Below, piece after piece: positions 1 to 10,534 of a stretch of 64,000 nt of DNA. Each line of letters begins with the position of its first letter. Position 1 is the stretch's first letter. This stretch comes from Closterium sp. Naga37s-1 (taxonomy: Eukaryota > Streptophyta > Zygnematophyceae > Desmidiales > Closteriaceae), in contig CANJKZ010000431.1 of the NCBI GenBank assembly GCA_947471745.1, positions 620,001-684,000 of the forward strand, read 5' to 3'. Made by a program: the position numbers and the translations under genes. The notes beneath the pieces were generated by a model. The model saw nothing but the letters and a program-made list of their open reading frames with translations. It made no database searches and had not been told where the DNA came from.

Positions 1-282
1 GAGGGATGCAATGCGGACTTCCCGGGAGTTGAGGTGAGGCCACACTTTCACAAGACACCCCACCCCAGACTCATGCTCATTTCAGCATCACCATCGTGCC
101 GCATTATCACCACCACAGTACTAGTACGGTAATGCGGCTGACACAGTTGTAGTCATTGTTGCTCTCTGTTTCAAAACGCCACCCACACACCGTGCTCTTA
201 TGTCCCCATGCATTATCTGATTCCCCACATCTTATTTTCTACCTTCTCCTCGCTCTGCCCATCACCCTTGCATCCCACACAG

Positions 283-1267
283 TGATGGCGGTGGTGGTGC
301 TGGCGGCCCGTTCAACGTGTTCCCTGCACAGTCCTATCTCAACGTTTTCAACTTCAACATTCCACTGCCTCGCCTGCCCCAGCTGCCCTTCCCCTTGAAG
401 GACAAGTTGAAGGACAAATTCAATAAGTTCCATAAGTCGCCTCCGCCCTCCCCTCCTCCTCCATCCCCTTCCCCTCCTCCTCCTCCCCCCCCTCCACCCA
501 AGAAAAATTCCCCCCCTCCTCCCAAGAAGTCCCCCCCTCCTCCTGAGAAAAAGTCGCCGCCGCCGCCCGAGAAAAAGTCCCCTCCTCCGCCCGAGCACAA
601 GTCGCCCCCACCACCCAAACACAAGTCTCCCCCGCCGCCTGAGAAAAAGTCGCCCCCGCCGCCCGAGCACAAGTCGCCCCCGCCACCCAAACACAAGTCT
701 CCTCCTCCGCCCGAGAAAAAGTCCCCCCCACCACCCGAGCACAAGTCACCCCCTCCTCCTGAGCACAAGTCTCCCCCCCCTCCTGAGAAAAAGTCACCCC
801 CTCCCCCTGAGCACAAATCGCCCCCTCCGCCCAAGCACAAGTCCCCTCCTCCCCCCAAGAAAAAGTCGCCCCCTCCCCCCGAGAAAAAGTCCCCTCCCCC
901 ACCATCTCCCTCTCCTCCTCCTCCTCCTCCTCCTCCACCCCGCAAGCCGTCCAAAAAGGATCACCTCATCATTATCCTCCTGAAAGGTGCGGCTGTTCTC
1001 GTGCGCAAGGCACACGGCATCCTCCCCCCTGGGAACGACGCCCAGAAGGAGGAGCTGTGGGATGTGGTGACAGCACTGGGGGATGCGGAGGTGTTGATCA
1101 ATGAGGGGAGGCGGGAGCTGGTGCAGGAGCAGTTGGATAACAGTGTGGTGACTTTGGAGGAGGTTGGGGGGGAGCTGCAGGGAGGGTGGCTGCAGGAGCA
1201 AGCTGCGGGGGGGATGATTGGGCTGGCTCGAGTGGAGATCATGAAAGCTCAGGCGCTTTTTCAGTAG
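283..1267 (+). CDS. Extensin-like proline-rich protein, last exon (5' part outside window)
   Basis: The open frame runs to a TAG at 1265-1267. No convincing ATG starts it. An acceptor (cacacAG) at 281-282 fits an internal or last exon opening with a Gly-rich stretch (GGGGAGG). A hydrophobic/basic segment follows, then about 20 copies of an 8-residue SPPPP-EKK, -EHK or -KHK repeat (24-bp DNA period, about 430-900). The C-terminal 110 residues are non-repetitive and helical-looking; I do not recognise a domain there. SPPPP motifs are classic extensin O-glycosylation sites, so a wall hydroxyproline-rich glycoprotein is likely. A donor-like GAG/gtgagg near 31 could end the preceding exon. No signal peptide is visible because the 5' end is missing. 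Confidence 0.75.
430..905 (+). repeat. 24-bp coding minisatellite (SPPPPxxK units)
   Basis: Tandem 24-bp units encode SPPPPEKK/SPPPPEHK/SPPPPKHK. Variation is mostly third-position C/T/A/G in the Pro codons, as in coding repeats kept for their protein product. Confidence 0.85.
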
Positions 1268-3165
1268 TGAGGGATGAGAAGTGAGAAGGAATGTGGGGTT
1301 GGTAGCAAGCAGGGGCAAGCAGGGGCTGGGCTGTTTGCAGCTGGCTAGAGGGGTCAACTGGATTGGACCGAAGGGGTCAACTGGACAGCCATGGTGAAGA
1401 GCTGAATCGAGGGGAAATTGAAGAGCTGGTACAGCGGTGAATAAAGCTCAGGATGCGTGGTGTGGTGGCCGGTCATGGTGTGGTGTGCTGGAGTGAGAAT
1501 AATCGAGCTGCTGGGGCAACCAGCAGTGAGAGAGAAGCTAGCGCTGCTGGCGGCTAGAGAGAAGCTAGCGCTGCTGGCGGCTAGGTAGCTGGTGGGTAGG
1601 AAGGATGATGACAGGGTGTGCTGTACGCTGTATACAACAAATTCAATAAAAGAGATGCAAAAACAATTGCACAACTTACTGGAGTATCTAACCCCACTTT
1701 TGGATCCCCTTCTAACTGGCAGATGATGCTCTTTCTGAGACGCTTTAGTCCCCGGTGCTTCTTATCAGGAATTGGAAATTCCGCCAAAGGAGAGGCATAA
1801 TTGAGAACCACGTAGGCTCGTTGTCGCTAGGGCTGTGGTAGATGTTCTCTAAGTTGGTTCTCTGACAATGTCGAGGAAATTGCCTCTCCGATATGATAAG
1901 CAGAGTCTGGTAATCTCAATCATCCTGACGTCCTGTTAATAGCGCTGACGCTTATATTCGAGGAGAGTGAAATAATAGGTGAAAGCGAGGAATCGGATGG
2001 AACGGAAAAAGGAACGAGGGAGGAATAGTATGAGAGTGGAGAGTCTGCAAACTGTCGAATATGTTAGGAGTCAAGTGTTTCTCTAACCGCGTGAACTGAC
2101 GCATGCATCGACACCATTCTCAATCCCACGCTCAATGTCATGCTATCCACCGCCGGAACTGATTACTCCATATCATGCTCCCTACCACCAGCAATTTTGG
2201 ACGTGTTCTCGTTCCTCGATGCAACGCTGAATGTGGAACACGCCAAAAATCGCCGGTTTTTAGGATCCTAGAATCCTAGAAGAAACCCTAGGATCGTTAT
2301 CCGCATGTCGATATCATGGCTGCGGCATACCCTATCATCATGTTGCCAGACTCGTCTTTTTCCGAAATGTATATTTTCGGCACATCTGTCCCGGTTTACA
2401 TTGCTTCGAATCGAACACGCATAGATCGTGATATTCGCCGCTTTTGCTCCCGGTGAAGCCATGGCAGACATTGACAGAGTGCGGAGATCACGGGTGAATC
2501 TTGGGACATTCCGCCTTCCCGCATCGCGCAAACGAGGAGTGACGGACGCGGAAACCAGCGACCCTCGGAGGGTTTCTCTCATTATTCTCTCATTTACGGC
2601 CCTCATTTATTATCTCTCAAACAAAGCGGTTCGTCCCAGCGCGAGTGGTTCTACTGCAAGGCATGAGGAACTGGATCTGGTGTGATTGTGGAAAAAAAAT
2701 GCGATGTCGGAGAGGAAATAGGAGGGGGGCGGGAAGGGGGAAAGTCGACTTCCCTCCACATTGGGATGTCAGGGGTCGGTCGCGCCAGCCGTGGTTTCAA
2801 CATCGGGTACTCACAGCTGTTTCGGTAGAGACTGATACTGGAAGTGTTTTTGCGATATTCAATGAAATGTAACGTTGGATTATGACAGACTCACAACTTT
2901 GTTCTCATGGAAATAGGGTCTTTTTAGGTATTGCATACCACGCCATACTACACAGACCCCTTGCATTCGCCTAGACAAGAATGGTATTGTGCACGTTTTG
3001 CTTATGAACTTGAAGTAAAGCCACCTAGAAAAGCCTTGCTGGGATGAACAATTCAATCAATCCAAGAGTGACCCACTTAGGGCCCTCCAGTCACTAAAGT
3101 ATTACCGTGTGACTTCTCTATTCTTCTGTAGTGGCACGAAACAGCTGACTCTGTAACACCGAACC
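1268..3165. other. Intergenic region between convergent genes
   Basis: This stretch holds the 3' flank of the extensin-like gene (+) and the 3' flank of the adenylate kinase gene (-). I see a short direct duplication (about 27 bp, GAGAGAAGCTAGCGCTGCTG and neighbours) at about 1531-1584. The open frames in it are short, start without context and show no recognisable family, so no gene is called. Confidence 0.5.
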
Positions 3166-3642
3166 TCATTTCATCGCTGCGCGAACCTCGGCAGTGACTG
3201 CCTCCTGCTCCCTATCTGCATGCAGGTTGGCAACCTTGCCCTTAACAGCATAGTAGTCAATGACCTGCAAATGCCAAAAGGTGACAACAAGTGCTGAGAG
3301 TAAGTCAAACGAACCTCCTCTTCAATGAATACAGGAATGCGCGTTTGAAAGGCCAGAAAGCCTGTGGGGGATTTCAAAACCATGGACAAACAATGGGAAT
3401 GGAAAATAGGGTGTCAATTACTTACTGGTGAGGTCTGCTTGTGAAATGCTGCCAATCGGCTGCGAAGAGTCTCTGCATTGTCATCCTTCCGTTGCATCAG
3501 GGGCTCGCCAGTGAGCTGACAGTCAACAAGGGCATATGGGGGATCGGAGGAGGAACAAATTGAACAAAGTCGACCTTCTGGCTTGACAATGCGTCAGAGT
3601 GAAAGCGAGTGTGGTTGAATGTGACTGAGTGCATGAGTGTGT

Positions 3643-3718
<76 letters not shown>

Positions 3719-4898
3719 CCTCGGGGAGTGCCTCACAATCGTGTGGTACCATGAATAGTTCCAAGCATCCCACATCGGTTTATCTGTTGTTGAGGTTCCT
3801 CAATCAAGCGGAACGACTCACATCATCCTTTCCAGGAACCTTCGGAGGAGCGAACTTGGTGTGGTAGGAGCGTCCGCTGGCAGGGTGGATCCACCTGCCG
3901 GTGATCCTCTCCTCCAGGACGGAGTCAGGAACCTCGAAGTTGAGCACCTTATCGACCTTCTGACCCTTCTTCTCCAGCATCGCGTCAAGCTGCTCAAAAA
4001 AATGGGACACAAAAAAGACGCCTGAAAAAAAAATTAACGTGCTGTTGATTTTCCCCTCCGGGAGTAGAACCAGGAACCTAGAAGTTGAAACACATTGTTC
4101 ACATCCTGATATTTTCTCTCCAACACCGCGTCAAGATGTCGTTCAATGCAAATATGATAGATTTGCGGTCTTATGTTATATTGAAGGCATGGTCTATGTA
4201 AAGCGACCCCAATGGTGATGCGACACCGACGAGAAGTAGTCGCCTTCGCTTACCTTCTCTGCCTGGACGACCGTGCGAGGGAAGCCGTCAAGGATGAAAC
4301 CCTTGCTGCAGGACGGCCGCTTGATCGCTTCCTCGATAATGCCCACCACCAGTTCGTCGGACACGAGCTCACCCTGGTTGGATACAGTCGGAAGATTGAG
4401 ATTGGTCAGAATGCATCGCAAGTGTTGCAGTAAACTGCACGAAGCGGGGATACACTACGACAAGTGATCACAGCTAGCGCGACTGGGTGCATAGCAACGC
4501 GAGCATTCGTGCAACACACCTTTTCCATGGTCTCTTTCGCCTTTATGCCCAACGGCGTTTTTTGAGCGACGGCTGCTCTGAGCATATCGCCAGTGGCTAG
4601 ATGGCACAGGCAGTTCTCCTCCTTGATGATGGGAGACTGTGTACCCTTGCCACAACCGGGAGGACCTGGAAACAGGAACTTAATCGGTTCAGAAAGCAAA
4701 ATCAGCTATCGAAACGATTCGTTGAAGAGGACGGCATGGAAGGCATGCATGCGAAAGCTTAAATAGAGGAAAAACATTAGGGGAAAAAAAGGTCTCACCG
4801 ATCAGAATAACTCTCTTTTCTGGCTTTGGAGCGCATTTCATTCGCCTCAACAGCTCGCTCATAAGGTCCCTGTCGCAATAGTCTTCGAGGGCAGCCAT
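3166..4898 (-). CDS. ADK: Adenylate kinase (plant type), six exons
   Basis: Exons (minus): 4898-4799, 4665-4520, 4373-4254, 3989-3822, 3515-3426, 3264-3166. All introns have GT-AG ends and phases agree, giving 240 residues, close to the usual plant length. The enzyme catalyses ATP + AMP to 2 ADP. Visible motifs are [10 protein letters not shown] near residue 13, P-loop GPPGCGKGT at 34-42, [12 protein letters not shown] near 56, FILDGFPRT near 108, [17 protein letters not shown] opening the LID domain near 149, and [14 protein letters not shown] near 187. Identity is very close to plant cytosolic/mitochondrial ADKs as I recall them. A (CT)n tract lies in intron 4. The gene is transcribed away from the CHORD-like gene across a 687-bp gap. 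No obvious transit peptide is present, so cytosolic location is inferred. Confidence 0.95.
3646..3715. repeat. (AG)n microsatellite in adenylate kinase intron 4
   Basis: About 35 uninterrupted AG dinucleotides; on the coding strand this is a CT tract within the intron between exons 3989-3822 and 3515-3426. Confidence 0.97.
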
Positions 4899-5585
4899 GA
4901 TAAGACGCTGGTATGGAATTCGGCAGAGTTAACAAGCACCAGCAAAGATGATCAGGCACGGCTAGGCAGAGACCCCAATAAAGTATAAAAGTACGACCAG
5001 ACTCCCAGAAAATAGTTTCTAGGCTAAATTCCAACAAGCCAGGAAGTCAGATTTGGAGGCTAGATCAGAGCTCACCCTTGGTTGAGGACTTGTTTGTTCA
5101 GATGGACCAGCGTCAGGACCCAGGTCAGACCAAACAGGTTGGGATGGATCAGAGGCCGTTCGATAATACATGAGAAACCCCTAGCCTCAAATCGGTCGGC
5201 TAAGAGGGACGAAATGTGCAGTTAAGCAAATTCTCAATCCGACTCAGCATAGTCTACGCTGCCAGGCTGGAGAAATGTGTTCCCACACACGCTTCGTCGT
5301 CAGAAATTTGCCCGAGATGGTAGCGTCAGAAGTCACGTGTGCAAATCACCGTGGCACCAGGGAACCAATCAAGGAAGCAGCAGCAGGCTATCTCGATACA
5401 GTACTGCCAATACCCAATACTTGGAGTACACTTCGGCAAAACGGAAAGGTACGTATGCCATAAACTTTTTGCTCTCACACCCCATTGATGCATGGCTTGA
5501 ATGGCCTGTCTCGATGGACTGTATCGTTGTTACCATCTCCAGCAATCGAGCTTAGGGAAGAGAATCTCGAGGTTTACCCAAATCC
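4899..5585. promoter_or_regulatory. Shared divergent promoter region (inferred)
   Basis: The 687 bp between the start codons of the adenylate kinase gene (-) and the CHORD-like gene (+) must hold both promoters. I cannot assign a TATA box or transcription start with confidence. No convincing coding sequence is seen here. Confidence 0.4.
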
Positions 5586-6304
5586 ATGGCATCTCTGGCC
5601 ATAAACAGTATTATCCAGAATGGCGCCATGGTACAGCATAGACTTCGCCACGATGTTAGGGTTCTTAGCGTCTGCTCCGCGTCGTCAGCTACCAACTCGG
5701 TTAGAACCAACGTGGGGACTTCCGCATCCGCTCGAGCAGAGAACCTTCAGACATGCTTGCATTGCGGGAATCCTTACAATCCGGATGACAACTCTCCTGT
5801 AGCTTGCAAATACCATGGCCACATGACAGGTTAGATGCATCTCTTCCAGTGTTTTACATCACATGTTTCGACGTCAGGCATTTCTGGGAGGTCAAGAAAA
5901 AAGGTTATTGCAAGTGACGCGGTTGCATTCTCGAGATAGTTTCCCCTATCCTGCTTCTGTTACAACAGTCGTGGTGACTTGATATTTAAATCATCCTCTT
6001 CATTCTGCTGTTCATCTCCTTCCCGCCTTCCCTGCATTACTGCTCCGCATATTAACTGATACTTTCATGAGCAGGAGACAAAGGATTGTTCGCGTATGCA
6101 CCACCTCATCAAGGTGTCGACGGTGACTGGTCAGAAAAGAGCGGAGTGATAGTCTATGTTTGGAACGACAAGGAGAACCGACCGAATTCAGGACACAAAA
6201 ACTGGAAGAGGAGATGGACATGCTGTGGAGTGTATGATGAGAAGGGTGCTCCCTGCAGATCTGGCTGGCATGTTTCTTACGATGATGGAGCAACCATATT
6301 CTGA
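5586..6304 (+). CDS. Small CHORD-like zinc-binding protein, probably plastid-targeted, two exons
   Basis: Exons 5586-5829 and 6075-6304 (donor AG/gttaga, acceptor gcAG) give 157 residues. The first about 50 residues are rich in Ser, Ala, Arg and Val with few acids, as in a chloroplast transit peptide (inference). The core has CLHCGNPY, then CKYHGHMTG, an aromatic segment with WSEKSGVIVYVWND, then NWKRRWTCC and CRSGWHVSYDDG. The spacing of Cys and His (CxxC, CxxH, CC, CxxxxH) resembles the CHORD zinc-binding fold. From memory, land plants have a conserved uncharacterised protein with this same WNDKENRPN...WHVSYDDG signature; I know of no function. The stop lies only 140 bp before a Harbinger transposon, which may interrupt its 3' flank. 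Confidence 0.75.
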
Positions 6305-6444
6305 AGCTCAAGGATTGTTTCCGACAACCTAGCTGGTCAGGCAACTGCACATTACCGTATGTTCACCTTCCATTAAATTTTAATTGTGAAAGCTTGCTTT
6401 CTGCAACTTGTAAAGGCATCGTGCTTAATTTCATATGGGTATGA

Positions 6445-6490
6445 GGGTACATTCCGCTGTGGACCATGTCCCAATCGATGTGTCCCAATC
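6445..6490 (+). repeat. Harbinger left terminal inverted repeat
   Basis: Starts GGGTACATTCCGCTGTGGAC and carries two TGTCCCAATC motifs. It pairs with 9965-10010 with three mismatches. Confidence 0.93.
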
Positions 6491-6829
6491 ACGATTTGGC
6501 CGAGTCGCGCTCAAATGTCTCGAGTTTGCATGTCCCAATCGATCGATGTATTGCGACTCTGTACAGACGCGCGACAATTATGTGCGAACGTTTGTGATTG
6601 GTTATAGAATAAACATGCCCACTCGTCCTTGCGCAGCACATACACCAACACCTCCAGGTCCGCGGTAGATCCTTGGTGATGTCCAGGGAGGCCGCGGAGG
6701 GTACAGTACTCCTCCGCAGTGCCAATAATTGCCTCAACAGCACATACATCTGCAAATCATCCTCTAGTACGTCAGTTTTTATAATCAAACATAGCACAGA
6801 CACCATTACTACACACGCATAATCCACGC

Positions 6830-8128
6830 ATGATGGCAGAGCCTAGAGCCATCCCCTTCATCCTACGCCTCCTCGTCGCCTGGGTCACCTACTACTACAC
6901 CATTTTCTACGAAAATGTCGCGAAGTCCTTCGTAGGCCTCATAGAGTCCGGTGTGTTTGAGGACGCGGACGAGCAGTCCTCATCGTCCGGGGACGACACC
7001 GGGGAGAACCGCCGTCACAGAGCGAGTGTACGGCGGCGACGTCATGCTTTGTGGGTTGAAGACCTGCAACACATGCGGGAGAACGATTTCCAAGACATAT
7101 TCAGGATCAACCGCGCCATACTTGAGCATGTAAAGTCTGGGATGCGACAATATATAGAGCACATCGTCCATCGGTCGATAATCACAATGGACACTGCTTT
7201 GCTCATCCCAATAAAGTACTTGGCGAGTGGGATTTCATTCGTCGACATGTCGTACCTGTTCGGTGTCTCCAAGACACTCTTCCACGAGCTTGTTGACGTG
7301 TTCCTCACCGAGTTCCCCTCTGTCTTCAAGGCCGCCTGGGTGCGCTTTCCCACACGCGATGAACTTCCCGAGATGGCGCGTGAATTCGCTGCCATCAAAG
7401 GTGTACCTGCAGTGGTGGGGGCTGTGGACGGGACTCACATCCACATGAAAGGGATGGAAGGGCACAGGGCGGAGTACTGGACAAGGAAGTCGGCCTACGC
7501 CGTTCAGCTCCAAATCACGTGTGATGCACGAGGCAAGATATGGGATTACCTCATCGGCTATCCCGGCAGCGCGCACGACATGCGGGTTTTCAAAGAGTCT
7601 GCACTACTTGAGAGGTTACACAACGGGGACATAGCCCCATACCAGATTGTTGGGGATGCGGCCTACCCGCTACGAGAATACTGCCTAACCCCCCTGCATG
7701 CACCGCGCGGAGAGGACCTAATGGACGATTGGGCCCAATGTTTCAACTACTGCCAGAGCGCCACACGCATGGCGGTGGAACGGTGCATCGGCGCCTTGAA
7801 AGGGAGATGGCGCATCTTCGGCGGGCGCAACGACTGCAGGTTGTGGCGCATTCTCGCAGGAGCCGCGTGTTGTGTGATCCTGCACAACTTGTGTGAAGAG
7901 ATGGCAGTCGTTAGGCGCAAGAACATGGCCGGGTTCAATCTGCCCCGCAACCGCGATTCTTGGTGGACACGGGGTGCCATTGCGACACAAAAGTGGGAAC
8001 CCTGTGTTCCCCCAACACAACAGGCTCTGAGAGAGAGGCGGAAAAGACTGGGTGAGGCCCTGCAGGACTCTTACGCTAATCGTCGGCGCCGCGCACCCAT
8101 ATCTCCACATCCTCAGCACCCGGAGTGA
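6830..8128 (+). CDS. Harbinger DDE transposase
   Basis: A single open frame of 432 residues. The nuclease core (DDE_Tnp_4 type) shows VDGTHIHMKG with D200, GYPGSAHDMRVF with D250, VGDAAYPL near 274-281 and MAVERCIGALKGRWRIF with E317, the usual acidic triad context. A hydrophobic N-terminal stretch precedes an acidic Ser-rich linker (DEQSSSSGDD) and a basic RRR patch. The family excises and inserts the element at 3-bp targets, with help from the Myb-like partner encoded at 9515-8076. Start is the first ATG of the pair at 6830/6833. No broken catalytic residue is seen. Confidence 0.93.
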   Translation: MMAEPRAIPFILRLLVAWVTYYYTIFYENVAKSFVGLIESGVFEDADEQSSSSGDDTGENRRHRASVRRRRHALWVEDLQHMRENDFQDIFRINRAILEHVKSGMRQYIEHIVHRSIITMDTALLIPIKYLASGISFVDMSYLFGVSKTLFHELVDVFLTEFPSVFKAAWVRFPTRDELPEMAREFAAIKGVPAVVGAVDGTHIHMKGMEGHRAEYWTRKSAYAVQLQITCDARGKIWDYLIGYPGSAHDMRVFKESALLERLHNGDIAPYQIVGDAAYPLREYCLTPLHAPRGEDLMDDWAQCFNYCQSATRMAVERCIGALKGRWRIFGGRNDCRLWRILAGAACCVILHNLCEEMAVVRRKNMAGFNLPRNRDSWWTRGAIATQKWEPCVPPTQQALRERRKRLGEALQDSYANRRRRAPISPHPQHPE

Positions 8129-9515
8129 CGGTTTTGACGTCGCCAACATCGTCGCCATGCTGTGCGGCTTCGGGAGGTGGTGCAAACTCCCCGCGTGGCG
8201 GAGGAGGGCTGAAATCCGGCGGCGCACGGTGCACGTCCGGGGGCGCCGATTCAGTCATGCGCTCGCGGGCAAGTCGCATGTCCTGCGCCATCCATTCACA
8301 GACGAGGCTCTCAATGCGCGTCATCGCGTCACCGTGACAATCCTTGATGGTCGCGGAGACCAGCTTGGCTGCTTGCATGGTAGCCGTCTCATGCACCCGT
8401 GCGCGCCTAGGTGTTGCGGTGGTCGGCGGCGGCGGAGCTGTGATAGAGGAGCGGGGAAAATAGTAGTTTCGATTAGTCCGACTACCCTTGTTTGATGTAA
8501 CCTGCATATTGGCGAATAAAATAAACGGATTCATCGTATTCAAACTACGATAAGTCAAACGCATATCAAGCTAGAGGTGATAGAAGCACGACTCACCCGT
8601 AAAGGTTGGTGTTGACATGCCTGGCTGAGACGAACTTGGAACCTCCATGCCGGCCAGCACGTTGACGTCCGTGGCGCCGCCGCCGTCCACCGCATGCGGT
8701 GCGGCTGCGGCGGTGTCCTGGTTGTGCAGCTCCAGGTACGGATACCACGGTGGTTTCTCAACCGAGCCGTGGCCTGACCCCCCGTCGCCACGCTTGTACT
8801 CCCGCCAGAGGAGCGTCAAGTTACGCCACTGCTTCTGCAACGCGTTGACACCCCTGCACCATCCAGGGTTCGACTCCTTGATGTGCGCGAGTAGTCGGAC
8901 CCAGTATTGCGTCCCCTGCTTCCCCTTGAGAGGCTCGAGCTCCTCTTTCATGAACCACTTCGCCGCGGCGAATATGGTGCTCTCCTTGTCCGACCATAAG
9001 CCCCTCTCGACTGGTGCAGCCGACCGCTTCTTCCGTGGCTCCTGGCGTGGCGGTGGTGGCGCCGCCTTGCCTTTGCCTTTGTTCGTCCCAGATGCGCGTG
9101 CGGCGCTCCGTTTCGTAGTCACAGACACAGGTTGCGCTTCCTCCTCCGCGTCGTCCTCGGCGTCCTCATCTTCATCGTCGCCGTCGCTGGGCGACATCCC
9201 AGCGTCTTCCGGTTCCTCCTCGTCGTCGTCGGTGTCGAGGCCTTGTTCGGGGTCATCATCATCGTCATCGTACGCATCTTGCTCCACGACAAGCCGGTGT
9301 GTTGCAGCCGTCCTTGCAGGCTGACGACGCACACGTGACGGGGCCGCACTGGGCGACTGTGCACTGGATCCCTGGCCGTCAAGCACGGGCGGCGCGGATA
9401 ATCCCTTCGGATGGCGCCCGTTGGCGATCTGCTGGTTCATCCAGCGGATGTAAGGAATGTCGTCAAGATCCTTGGGGCAGTCGTTAAGGGCCTGCCCCTT
9501 ACGCTTACGAGCCAT
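8076..9515 (-). CDS. Harbinger Myb/trihelix-like accessory protein, two exons
   Basis: Exon 1 9515-8597 ends at a GTGAGT donor. Exon 2 8437-8076 starts after atcacAG and keeps frame across the 159-bp intron, giving about 426 residues. It opens with a basic MARKRK patch and an acidic Asp/Glu region (about 80-127). A trihelix/Myb-like DNA-binding domain follows at about 170-255 (GLWSDKEST, WVRLLAHIKESNPGWCRG, ALQKQWRNL), then a Pro-rich linker and a C-terminal segment with METIL-like helix character (IESLVCEWMAQDMRLARERM). In known PIF/Harbinger elements this second protein binds the ends and brings the transposase into the nucleus. Without the splice the frame would stop shortly after the donor, which supports the intron. 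Confidence 0.85.
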
Positions 9516-9964
9516 GCTGGCGGATAAAGTGCTTCTAGATCTAGATCTTTAGGGAGAGGGAGCAGAGAGAAATGAACAGATTGGAACAGGAAGGATGGTG
9601 CACGAAGATGAACCCGTAAGGTGTTGGGAGGTGGAGGAGTTGTGGGGAAGGAGAATTGGAGCTGGGGGAAGGCGTGCTGGCGGGGACGTGCGCGTCCCTG
9701 TCAATAATTCCGGGTGTGTCGTCTGGACCAATCACTACGCAGTGTACGCGTTGATGGGGATAGTGGGTTTTGGGGAGATGTCGTCTAGATACATGCTGCA
9801 TGTGTTGACATTTGGCACCGCGTGCGACTGATGGACTGTGTTGCAATTAGCTGGCGACTGCTCCGTGTTTCACGTCACCCAATGATAAATACATTTGGCG
9901 ACAACCACGGGCGGCCCGGCATTCTGACACCTGGCAGCATATGCTGTACATACGCGTCACAATC

Positions 9965-10010
9965 GATTGGGACACATCGATTGGGACAGTGTCCACAGTG
10001 GAATGTACCC
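9965..10010 (-). repeat. Harbinger right terminal inverted repeat
   Basis: Reverse complement starts GGGTACATTCCACTGTGGAC and is followed outside by the TGA target duplication. Confidence 0.93.
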
Positions 10011-10148
10011 TGAGTACATCAATCTCGTCCAATGATAACTACGATTACAGCAAGAATCTTAGAGACAATGACTACCTGGGTGGGTGGGTGGTGTTGGGCT
10101 GAGAAAAGCTCTTAGGATCTTTGCAGGACTAAATTCTGAGTAGGACAA

Positions 10149-10534
10149 TGTAATAGCGGAAGCGTTAAATGAGAACTTTGTGAACCACCTTGCGCTAGTA
10201 TGTGAGGGCAAAGTAGATTTATTAAAACAAAGGGATACAAGCTTTTATAAGAGTACAAGGAATACGAAGAGATACAGTTAATAACTGTTTTGCTGTTGCT
10301 GTTGCGGTTCGATACAGTGACGACTCGGGCAACTGCTCAATAGCGAGTCAGTTGTTTGTCCTTGCTGTCGCGCTGTATTTGTCAGGTCAAAAGTCGTTGA
10401 CCTTTGACTTTCGCATAACCTCCAGCAGTTGTTCAACCTCCGAGGGTTGACCCGCTAATGCTTCGATATGTTTTGCTTCGCTTCTGACTTGGTGTTTCGA
10501 CACGACAGAGGCGCTAAATCAATTGTTTCCAACA
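10149..10534 (-). repeat. 3' LTR of Copia A
   Basis: On the minus strand it begins TGTTGGAAAC and ends CGCTATTACA, directly after a purine-rich tract (GAAGCGAAGGGGAG). It contains a TATAAAA-like box and an AATAAA signal. The partner LTR is not in the window. Confidence 0.7.

Larger units (their letters stand above)
6445..10010. mobile_element. PIF/Harbinger DNA transposon, structurally complete
   Basis: The 3566-bp element is bounded by 46-bp terminal inverted repeats beginning GGGTACATTCC (43 of 46 positions match) and by a 3-bp target duplication TGA at 6442-6444 and 10011-10013. A 3-bp TSD and a two-gene layout (DDE transposase plus Myb/trihelix protein) are diagnostic of PIF/Harbinger. 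Subterminal TGTCCCAATC motifs recur just inside both ends and could be transposase binding sites. The two genes converge and overlap by about 53 bp at 8076-8128. Neither shows a break, so the copy may be autonomous and recent. Confidence 0.95.

Noticed and set aside
239-954. Gly/Arg-rich and Gly-rich open frames opposite the extensin repeats
   Set aside because: They are shadows of the SPPPP repeat with no start context; the Pro-rich plus-strand reading fits a known protein class.
5277-5555. 92-codon open frame upstream of the CHORD-like gene
   Set aside because: No recognisable family, no splice support, and it lies in the divergent promoter gap.
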